Shown here piece after piece: positions 17,717-24,611 of a stretch of 64,000 nucleotides of DNA. The stretch covers positions 43,254-107,253 of the forward strand of contig CAZMTK010000009.1 in assembly GCA_964569245.1 (NCBI GenBank), read 5' to 3'. Position numbers and translations under genes: made by a program. Below the pieces are notes generated by a model. That model saw only the letters and a list, made by a program, of their open reading frames with translations. It did not search any database and was not told where the DNA came from. This DNA is from JAAYTY01 sp964569245 (lineage in GTDB: Bacteria > Fermentibacterota > Fermentibacteria > Fermentibacterales > Fermentibacteraceae). The stretch's first letter is position 1, and each line of letters starts with the position of its first letter.

Positions 17717-19564
17717 ATGACCTGGTCCATGATGATGATGGCCTCGCTCCTTTCCGGGCCCGGCCCGGGCGCCCCGGCCGTCGCACCGGAGCAGGGTCTT
17801 CCGTCCTGGCACGCGCTGGAGGAGGCCGCCCACCCCGGCCCGCCTCTTCTGGAAGGGGTGGAGGGGGCCGACGCCGGCAGGACGACCTCAGCCACCGTGC
17901 TCGGCTTCCTTCCCTACTGGGCGGGCTACACATGGCTCGAGTACGATCTCATCAGCATTCTCGCCTGCTTCTGCCTCGACATGGGCGCTTCCGGGACGAT
18001 CACCTCGTGGCACGGCTTCCCCGGTGCCTTCGCGACTCCCATAGACGGCGTTCACTCCGCCGGGGGGATCGCTGTGATAACAGTCTGCAACTTCAGCTCC
18101 TCGGCCATTCACTCGATACTCACCACCAGCAGGGAGACGGCGATAGCCTCTCTAATGGACGTCATGGACACCTGCCCGGTGGATGGCATCTGCATCGATT
18201 TCGAGGGGGTCGCCGCTGCAGACAGGGACGAGCTCACATCCTTCATGCAGGAGCTGCGCCAGGAGCTGGACATCCAGCATCCCGGCAGCCACCTCTCGAT
18301 CTGCACTCCCGCCGTGGACTGGTCGGGGGCATTCGACTACGACCTCCTTGCCGAGACCGTCGACGCCCTGATGATGATGTGCTACGCCTTCCACGGCTCC
18401 TGGTCTGCAGTCGCAGGGCCCTGCTGTCCGCTTTCGGGGTGGGGCTCGGGCCCGGAATCGCCGACGAACATGATGTGGTGCCTGGGCGACTACGTCATCC
18501 ACGCGCCGGAGGTGCACGAGAAGCTGCTGGTAGGCCTGCCCTACTACGGCCATGAATGGGAGACGGCCGACCAGTACCCGCACTCCGCGGTGACGGGGGA
18601 CTGCACCACGTACCTCTACACGACCCTGGCCCAGCGCGCGGAGACCTACGGCAGGCTGTGGGACGAGGAGTCCTTCACCCCCTGGTACGCCTACCAGAGC
18701 GGCTCGTGGAACCAGGGATGGTACGACGACGAGGTTTCACTCGGGCTCAAGTACGACATCGTTCTCGGGTCGGGGATGCAGGGCATCGGGATATGGGCCC
18801 TGGGATACGACGGATCGAGGCCGGAGCTCTGGGATGCGATAGAGCAGCGCTTCACGAGCCCCTGGCCTGCCGACGGCATGACAGACAACCTGGAGAACCT
18901 GTGCACCCTGGGCGGGCCGTCGCAGTACTGGCACTTCCACGGCACCGGGCAGATCCTGTCGCATTTCTACACCTACAGCATCTCCTCCGGACCCGACGTG
19001 AACTGGGTCCGGTGGGAGTTCGATCTTCCTCCGAACAGCGGATCCTACCTTCTCGATGCCTGGATACCATCCGGATCGAACGCGGACGCCGTCTACAGGA
19101 TCAGCCATTCCGGCACCGTGGACACCATGGTCGTCCACCAGTCAGCGTTCCAGGAGCAATGGGCCCCTCTGGGCGGACCTTACCCGGCGGCCTCCGGTTT
19201 GTCGGTGCTGCTGGGGGACTGCACGGGCACCGGAGGTCAGAGGATCGGCGTGGATGCCGTGAGATTCACTCAGGCTGCAGGCGCCGGTGACGGCGGAGCC
19301 GGGGGCCCCGTTCTGCCCCTGGAATGCTCGGCGAGCCCTGCTGCATCCTTCACGCTGGTGGCAGGCCCCCTCGGAGAACCCGGAGCTCTGAGGTTCTTCG
19401 ACTGCTCCGGAAGGGAGGTCGGCATGACACCGGTCCCCGCCGGTTCGCCGGTTCCGGTGGTCTGGCCGTCCGACGCGGCCTGCGTGCAGCCGGGGGTGTA
19501 TTTCGCGGTGCTCGACTGCGGCACTTCCGGCGCAGCCGTGGAGAGGATGGTCCTCCTGCCCTGA
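17717..19564 (+). CDS. Secreted GH18-like glycoside hydrolase with C-terminal beta domains
   Basis: 615 residues from ATG 17717 (GGGGGAGGAGGG just upstream). The N-terminus is weakly hydrophobic (MTWSMMMMASLLSG). The TIM-barrel signature D-G-I-C-I-D-F-E places the catalytic acid at E163. 'MMMCYAFHGSWS', 'LLVGLPYYGHEW' and 'GMQGIGIWALGYDG' are the usual later barrel strands of spore-peptidoglycan and chitinase-type GH18 enzymes. After about residue 390 comes a carbohydrate-binding-like beta domain ('YWHFHGTGQILSHFYTYSI'), then a tail 'FFDCSGREVGM...GVYFAVLD' resembling the sorting tails elsewhere in this window. It probably cleaves beta-1,4-linked amino sugars outside the cell. Confidence 0.88.
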   Translation: MTWSMMMMASLLSGPGPGAPAVAPEQGLPSWHALEEAAHPGPPLLEGVEGADAGRTTSATVLGFLPYWAGYTWLEYDLISILACFCLDMGASGTITSWHGFPGAFATPIDGVHSAGGIAVITVCNFSSSAIHSILTTSRETAIASLMDVMDTCPVDGICIDFEGVAAADRDELTSFMQELRQELDIQHPGSHLSICTPAVDWSGAFDYDLLAETVDALMMMCYAFHGSWSAVAGPCCPLSGWGSGPESPTNMMWCLGDYVIHAPEVHEKLLVGLPYYGHEWETADQYPHSAVTGDCTTYLYTTLAQRAETYGRLWDEESFTPWYAYQSGSWNQGWYDDEVSLGLKYDIVLGSGMQGIGIWALGYDGSRPELWDAIEQRFTSPWPADGMTDNLENLCTLGGPSQYWHFHGTGQILSHFYTYSISSGPDVNWVRWEFDLPPNSGSYLLDAWIPSGSNADAVYRISHSGTVDTMVVHQSAFQEQWAPLGGPYPAASGLSVLLGDCTGTGGQRIGVDAVRFTQAAGAGDGGAGGPVLPLECSASPAASFTLVAGPLGEPGALRFFDCSGREVGMTPVPAGSPVPVVWPSDAACVQPGVYFAVLDCGTSGAAVERMVLLP

Positions 19565-19594
19565 CGCCCGGGGTGCCGGGGTTCGCGCGACGGG

Positions 19595-20452
19595 CTAGAG
19601 CTGGTGGCCGAAGATCAGCAGAGTGTCCGGGTACGCCTGGGAGAAGGCCCTGAGCCGACCCAGGGAAATGCGCGCCTTCGCCGGATCTCTCGAGAAGCCG
19701 GGAGCGACTTCCTGCTCGAAGCCTATCCTCGTGTGGGAAGCGTCGCCGACCAGGAGCACCGGCCCCTCCTTCGACACGACGAGGTAGGAAACATGCCCCC
19801 TCGTGTGCCCGGGGGTGTTGACAGCCCAGACCGAGCCGTCGCCGAAGACGTCGATGCACCTCCCCAGGAGCGGCATCTCCCTGGCCGAGCGGAAGTCCAG
19901 AAGCCTCATCTCGGTGATCCTCTCGAGATGCCTCGTGAAGACGAACGGCCAGTAGCGCAGAGGCGTCTCCCCCCTGCCGCAGCACCCCGGGAGGGAGCCG
20001 CCCAGATCTGCGAGCCCTGCCGTGTGGTCGGGGTGGAGGTGGGTGAACATGACGAGTCCGGGCCTGACGCCCGAGGCAGACAGCTGGCTCGCCAGGTCTT
20101 CGCCTTCACCTTGTGCGAAGGGGCTGACGAGCCTGGATGCGGCAAGGCCTTCGATGCTGCCGAGCGGTCTGACAGAGAACGACCGGTCGAGACCCGCATC
20201 GATCAGGATGTCCCCGTGCCGCGGATGGCGGACGGCATGGCAGATCACCAGGCTGTTCACGGGTTCGTCGAGGGGGAGATCCGAGGCCTTTCCGGGCGCC
20301 GGGGAGACCAGCGTCCCCAGCGTGGTCTTCTGGCGTCCGGTGACGAAGGTCGTGAGGTCAACCCTGGCGGCTGCGACAAGCACTTCCTCCCAGGTGGAGA
20401 AATCGCTCCGCGGAGGATGGAATCGCTTCATGCGCGGCCTGAACAGCGTCAT
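19595..20452 (-). CDS. Metallo-beta-lactamase-fold hydrolase, lactonase-like
   Basis: 285 residues from ATG 20452 (a second in-frame ATG at 20431). The metal motif 'FTHLHPDHTAGL' (HxHxDH) is intact, with the following ligands in 'VNTPGHTRGHVSYLV' and 'LLVGDASHT', and a C-terminal 'IFGHQ'. Layout and spacing recall N-acyl-homoserine lactonases and related alkylsulfatase-distant MBL enzymes, but substrate cannot be read from sequence. No signal peptide. It converges with the GH18 gene after only 30 bases. Confidence 0.85.
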   Translation of the reverse strand: MTLFRPRMKRFHPPRSDFSTWEEVLVAAARVDLTTFVTGRQKTTLGTLVSPAPGKASDLPLDEPVNSLVICHAVRHPRHGDILIDAGLDRSFSVRPLGSIEGLAASRLVSPFAQGEGEDLASQLSASGVRPGLVMFTHLHPDHTAGLADLGGSLPGCCGRGETPLRYWPFVFTRHLERITEMRLLDFRSAREMPLLGRCIDVFGDGSVWAVNTPGHTRGHVSYLVVSKEGPVLLVGDASHTRIGFEQEVAPGFSRDPAKARISLGRLRAFSQAYPDTLLIFGHQL

Positions 20453-20958
20453 CGCCCGATCACCGCCCGATCCTTGCCCGAAACGTCGAAGATGCCGGCA
20501 CTGGCCCAGTTCAATATAACCCTTCCGGAGCAGGACGCTGCACCTCATCCGGGATCGTTTCCCGCGACGCTGGTTCCGCAGTCGTCCTCGAGCCGTCAGG
20601 CATGAGCCTCGGCATGCGTGTCCGGCTTCGGGGCGCCGGCCTGGTTCGAGGAAGCGAGCGCTCTCTGCTGGCGCCGCCAGCCTGTCCGGCGCCCCGGGCG
20701 CCTCGGCGGCAGGCGAGGGCGAACGCGAGAGCTGCGAAACAGCAGGCGTCGAAGGCCGTCATTCAACCCTCGAAGCAGCCCCATCCCTCCCCGGGGCCGC
20801 GACGAAGCGCCCGCGATGAAGCGGATGTTCCAGGTAGCCGCCCTGCGTGCGCGAAACGCGTACAGGTCGCCTGGAGACCCCGCGCCGGGGTGCTCCATTG
20901 CCCGCGAGGTGCGGGAGCCTTAGTATCGGAACCGGTCCGTCAGCCATGGAGGTGTGAG
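20453..20958. other. Non-coding stretch between divergent genes
   Basis: 506 bases with no supported gene. TTCAATATAACC at 20510-20521 reads TATATTGAA on the minus strand about 60 bases before the MBL start. The same TATATTGAA occurs at 22133-22141 before the minus-strand nucleotidyltransferase gene, so it may be a -10-type promoter element. The frames open here lack ribosome sites and conserved features. Confidence 0.4.
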
Positions 20959-21114
20959 ATGGAGCCTGTGAAGAGCGGGACGGTGCTGTACTGCGAGAGG
21001 TGCGGCGTCGAGGTCACAGTGACGAAGGACTGCGGGAGCGCCGACTGTTCGATCGTCTGCTGCGGCGAACCCATGAAGAGGAAGGGCGGGGGCTGCTGCT
21101 GCTGCGGGGGCTGA
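20959..21114 (+). CDS. Desulforedoxin-like miniprotein with a four-cysteine tail
   Basis: 51 residues from ATG 20959 (GGAGGTG 5 bases upstream). The core 'LYCERCGVEVTVT...SIVCCGEPMK' gives C12-x2-C15 and C34-C35, the four ligands of a desulforedoxin FeS4 centre, and 'CCGxPM' is diagnostic. Two further cysteines (C25, C30) lie between, and the tail KGGGCCCCGG adds four consecutive cysteines, making ten in all. Desulforedoxin domains occur alone or at the front of desulfoferrodoxin and pass electrons in oxygen or superoxide defence of anaerobes. The tail is not part of the known domain and might bind extra metal. Confidence 0.85.
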   Translation: MEPVKSGTVLYCERCGVEVTVTKDCGSADCSIVCCGEPMKRKGGGCCCCGG

Positions 21115-21127
21115 CCCCGCTTCCTTT
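21104..21127 (+). terminator. Terminator hairpin enclosing the stop codon of the desulforedoxin gene
   Basis: GCGGGG (21104-21109) pairs with CCCCGC (21115-21120). The loop GCTGA contains the gene's TGA, and TTCCTTT follows. Placing the hairpin over the stop codon is compact but not unheard of for very short genes. Confidence 0.65.
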
Positions 21128-22056
21128 CACGAGGGGGCGGCTTTCCCAGCCGCCCTGCTCTCCTGGCCTGAAGCATTTCTGCGCAGTCTGTCTTCGTGCC
21201 CCCTCCTCCACTCCTCCATGCTCCAGGACCTCCCCGGCTCCCGGAACATGCGCCGGAAGGCGGCGCCGATGGGGTCCTCTCCGTAGTCGGGATCGTCGTG
21301 CAGCAGCGCTACGAGATCGTGGAACAGCTCGCGCATGTTCCCGGCCCTGGTGACATAGCTATCGAAATCCTGCGCAGCGGCCGTCATGCAGTCGAGGGCC
21401 CTGCCTGCGAAGCCATGAGGCAGGAGCGGCAGGGCGGCAAGCGCCTGCGACTGCTTTCCTGGCCATGGCATCCAGCGCCTGTTCATCGCGAAGGCCGCCT
21501 GCTTGGTGTGCTCCCATGCAGCTCCCAGTATCTCGTGAGAGCCGAGCGGTCCGAGCGCGTCCCATCTCAGCTCGACGAGATCGGAACAGAGGTGCAGGTC
21601 GCCCCGCACCAAGGCCTCGTCGAGCCTGCGAATCCGGATCGTGTCGGAATAGCAGACCCTGTCGGCGATCAGCTCGCTCGACCTGCCGTCCCTGTCGAAG
21701 GCCAGCCAGCCGACCGATAGCTCCGCCCTCACGCCGTCGGGCCAGACATAGTTCGGGGAGGACCACTTCAGGAGGTCCACCCTCGTGAAATCGAACCGCA
21801 CGGTGTCAGGCCCGATCTCCGGGCTGCAGGTGCCGAGTATGGAGCCGTCTCCGCGCCTCCAGGCGAACTCGGCGGGCACCGCGAACGGATCGAAGGGATC
21901 CATGAAGATGAAGGCGTCTATGTCGGAATCGATGCGGGCGGTTCCCGCGGCGACACTCCCTGTGCATACCACGGCTCTGACGCACTCCTCCACCGAGAGC
22001 TCGCGCTCGATGAAGTCGGTCAGATCGGCCCTCTTGCGCGCTGACGAAGCTACCAT
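21127..22056 (-). CDS. Nucleotidyltransferase-fold protein (aminoglycoside adenylyltransferase-like)
   Basis: 309 residues from ATG 22056 (GGAGGGG 4 bases upstream). The N-terminal motif 'VVCTGSVAAGTARIDSDIDAFIFMD' is G-S-x-x-x-G-x-x-x-x-x-S-D-x-D, the pol-beta-like NTP-transferase signature with both metal-binding aspartates. A helical C-terminal half (about residues 160-290) resembles the substrate domain of minimal nucleotidyltransferases and ANT-type enzymes. It may modify a small molecule or act as a toxin-like partner, but no antitoxin (HEPN) gene is beside it. The target is unknown. Confidence 0.78.
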   Translation of the reverse strand: MVASSARKRADLTDFIERELSVEECVRAVVCTGSVAAGTARIDSDIDAFIFMDPFDPFAVPAEFAWRRGDGSILGTCSPEIGPDTVRFDFTRVDLLKWSSPNYVWPDGVRAELSVGWLAFDRDGRSSELIADRVCYSDTIRIRRLDEALVRGDLHLCSDLVELRWDALGPLGSHEILGAAWEHTKQAAFAMNRRWMPWPGKQSQALAALPLLPHGFAGRALDCMTAAAQDFDSYVTRAGNMRELFHDLVALLHDDPDYGEDPIGAAFRRMFREPGRSWSMEEWRRGHEDRLRRNASGQESRAAGKAAPS

Positions 22057-22433
22057 AATCCCCTCCGGGCCTCTTTTACATCCATCCCGCTTGGTCCGGT
22101 GCGACCCGCCGTGCGTATGGACTCAAGAGCGCTTCAATATACCGCATGATCCGTCCACGGACATCTTCGGGGGCGCACGGCGGCAGCGTATTGGCGTCGG
22201 CGTCATCTTCTGCATATCATCATGCACTGCATGCTATTCCATATTCACTAGAGGCTCGGGCTGCAGCAGCCGGTTCCGCCGGGGCCGGACAGGTCGAGCG
22301 GTCCAGGCGCAGATGCTCCCCACGGTCCCGATTCGGGAACCGGCGGGGGCTGCCAGGTGTAGTACAGTCGAGGGCGAAGCGGCACAAGCGGCCGGACCGC
22401 GGAGGGGTCTGTCGGAGGGGAGGGAGGTAGGCG
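22057..22433. other. Divergent intergenic region
   Basis: 377 bases between the divergently transcribed nucleotidyltransferase and pseudopilin genes. It carries TATATTGAA on the minus strand (22133-22141) and an AT-rich block at 22205-22250 containing CATATTCACTAG, so promoters for both directions are probable. No gene is supported. Confidence 0.4.
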
Positions 22434-22799
22434 GTGAACAGGGGGTTCAGCCTGGTTGAGCTGATCGTCGTGCTCGCCGTGCTCGCCGTGCTAAGCTCCA
22501 TCGCCTCTGCGAAGCTCCAGAGCATGCGTGACGAGGCCGAGGCGGCCTCCTGCCGCACGAATCTCGCGAACCTCGCCACGGCGGAGCAGCTCTATGCCAC
22601 CCAGCACGGCTACATCAACTTCTCAGGCTCGATGAGCGACCTGGAGCCCTTCATCACGGGAGGCGGCGGGAACAGCCCGGCCTGCCCCTCCGGTGGAGAG
22701 TACGTCCTCAACTTCGACCGGAGGGGCGGCGTGCAGTGCACATGGGCCGAGCGCCGCGCGCACGGCTCGGTATCCGACGGCATCAAGTCCTGGGAGTAG
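22434..22799 (+). CDS. Type IV pilin / GspG-like pseudopilin
   Basis: 121 residues from GTG 22434 with GGGAGGGAGG just upstream. The class III signal 'MNRG^FSLVELIVVLAVLAVLSSIA' has the prepilin-peptidase site after Gly4, Phe at +1 and Glu at +5 of the mature chain, with the 20-residue hydrophobic stem. The globular part is short, with two cysteine pairs ('CRTN', 'CPSGGEYVL..', 'QCTW'), and ends as a minor pseudopilin. 'CPSGG.Y' is common in GspG-like proteins. No assembly genes flank it, so it is an orphan here. Confidence 0.92.
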   Translation: MNRGFSLVELIVVLAVLAVLSSIASAKLQSMRDEAEAASCRTNLANLATAEQLYATQHGYINFSGSMSDLEPFITGGGGNSPACPSGGEYVLNFDRRGGVQCTWAERRAHGSVSDGIKSWE

Positions 22800-23015
22800 G
22801 CAGGGGAACCACCTAGAAGACCCCCGCTCCCCGCGGAGCTGAACCCGCACAGCAGAATGCCTTCGCCACCCCCTCGACGCCGGGCAGAGCCCGGACCGAG
22901 TGCGGAAGCCGTCCTCCGGGACGCACTCTTGCATCCTTCACAACCCTTACGCGCCCGCTCCTGATGACCTATCTTCCCCTTGCAGGGCTTCTGCGGCTCG
23001 AGGGCTCGGAGGGCG

Positions 23016-23492
23016 ATGGAACCTGATCCCGTGAACAAGGATACGATGATCACCGACGATGCGGGCTTCTCAGCAGGGATGGAGGCCGGCGAGCGCTATG
23101 TCCTGAGCACCCCTTGCACCCGGATGGGGATCGTCGAAGGGCTCCTCCCCTTCCATGGAGGCATGCCGTTCACCGAGACGTGCGGCGGCACAGCATCCCT
23201 GACCGGGGTTCTCGAGACGGCCAGAACAGCGGCAAGGTGGATATCCCGTTTCTTCTGCAACGGCCCTTCCGGGCTCTTCCTGCCGGTCAAGGCGCACCGG
23301 GCAGTCGAAGGAATGGACGGCAGCGACGCGGCGGCGGTCGAAGCAGGGCGAAGGCGCGAATCCCCTCTCGGCGGAGACCGAGAACCGTTGCCTGCCGCAG
23401 CCTTCCGCATCTTCGCCGGGGAGACACGAGAACCCTGTCTCCGCAAGGCCGGGAGCCGAGCCGCCATGCTGGCGGAGAGGGAGGAGGGATGA
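23016..23492 (+). CDS. Doubtful small hypothetical protein before the TPR gene
   Basis: 158 residues from ATG 23016 (GGAGGG 3 bases upstream) whose TGA overlaps the ATG of the next gene as ATGA. Composition is Ala, Gly, Arg and Glu with no domain I recognise and no signal peptide. The opposite strand is also open. The overlap and a strong AGGGAGGAGGG before the next start are the only support; the alternative is that 22800-23488 is simply the leader of the TPR gene. Confidence 0.3.
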   Translation: MEPDPVNKDTMITDDAGFSAGMEAGERYVLSTPCTRMGIVEGLLPFHGGMPFTETCGGTASLTGVLETARTAARWISRFFCNGPSGLFLPVKAHRAVEGMDGSDAAAVEAGRRRESPLGGDREPLPAAAFRIFAGETREPCLRKAGSRAAMLAEREEG

Positions 23493-24490
23493 TCCCCTCT
23501 CTTGCGGCCCTTGCGATCCTTGCCCTGTCCGGGGCTGCGGAGAGCCAGCAACTGGAGCAGGAGGACGACTCGCAGGCGATGACACCCGTCCGGGGCATCC
23601 CGGAGGATCTCCTCCCCGATGGATTCGACAGTCTGGCCGTTCTGTCCGATGAAGGGATGGAGGACGATCCAGTGCTCACCGTGCTGGGCCTGGCTGGGGG
23701 AGCCGCCTCCGAGATCTGTTCGGTGCCCTTTCCCGGCATCTACAACAGCGCCAAGGCAGACTGGTGGTGGGATGGAGGAAGGGGTGCCGTGCTGGCCATG
23801 TCCCAGATGCCCGGGTCGGCATTCTGCTTCTGCGCATCCTATGTCCTCTCCGGAGCAGAGCCCTTTCTGGAGCTTTCGGAATCCTGGACGGACGATCCCT
23901 CGGCGGCGGATGTCGATTCCGCCGCCCTCCTGCTGGAGGAGGGCGATTTCTCAGGGGCGGCGGGTCTGCTGGCATCTGTCATGTACCCTGGCTCCTACAT
24001 GGTCCCCGGCGACTGGGAGGCGCGATTCCTCGTCAGGGGACACTCGCTCGGGCTCGAGGCTCTGGAGAGGGGATCCCCAGCCGAAGCCGCCTCGGTGATG
24101 GAGGGGGCGTTCTCGTCCATCCTTGTCTTCTCTGTGGACCCTCTTCCGGAGGACGGCTTCGCCTCGCGTGAGGAATTCGAGGGCAATCCAGTGTCGGCCT
24201 TCATCGGCCTCGAGGAGTACGCCGGGATACTGAACGACTACGGCTTCCTCCTGGCCGAGAGCGGAAGGCATTCCGAGGCGCTGCCGGTCCTCGAGCGGGT
24301 CGTCGTTCTGGCACCCGACCGGGCCGCAGCCCGGCTGAACCTGGCCGACGTCCTCTGGGAGACCGGTGATGCAGCGGCTGCCGCTGCCCAATACCGATGC
24401 TATGTCAGCCTCCTCGAGGAGAAGGAGCTGATGCACAACTGCCCGGACAGGGCGCTCGAGCGCGCCAGCGACCGGGAAGGGGCCCTATGA
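23489..24490 (+). CDS. Exported TPR protein
   Basis: 333 residues from ATG 23489 with GGGAGGAGGG directly before it. The signal peptide MIPSLAALAILALSGAAES is followed by an acidic linker and a middle region with 'VCSVPFPGIYNSAKADWWW'-like aromatic residues. The C-terminal 110 residues contain tetratricopeptide-like repeats ('LNDYGFLLAESGRHSEALPVLERVVVLAPDRAAARLNLADVLWETGD', here summarised as two helices pairs). It is likely periplasmic. It ends 121 bases before the C1 peptidase gene on the same strand, and could be its co-transcribed partner. No specific function is known. Confidence 0.75.
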   Translation: MIPSLAALAILALSGAAESQQLEQEDDSQAMTPVRGIPEDLLPDGFDSLAVLSDEGMEDDPVLTVLGLAGGAASEICSVPFPGIYNSAKADWWWDGGRGAVLAMSQMPGSAFCFCASYVLSGAEPFLELSESWTDDPSAADVDSAALLLEEGDFSGAAGLLASVMYPGSYMVPGDWEARFLVRGHSLGLEALERGSPAEAASVMEGAFSSILVFSVDPLPEDGFASREEFEGNPVSAFIGLEEYAGILNDYGFLLAESGRHSEALPVLERVVVLAPDRAAARLNLADVLWETGDAAAAAAQYRCYVSLLEEKELMHNCPDRALERASDREGAL

Positions 24491-24611
24491 TGCGGGGGTT
24501 CGCACGCAAGCATCCGCGGTCGCCGCAGCGTAGCCTGCGCAGGATTCGTGGAGCGCCGCCCGGGGCCACGAGGCCGGATGCCGCGCACCCCGGCGAAGGG
24601 AGTGTCACTCG

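Noticed and set aside
21112..21114. UGA at the end of the desulforedoxin gene as a second selenocysteine codon
   Set aside because: No conserved Cys position after the tail, and the continuing frame is only about 20 low-quality codons; the UGA sits in a terminator loop, so it is a plain stop.
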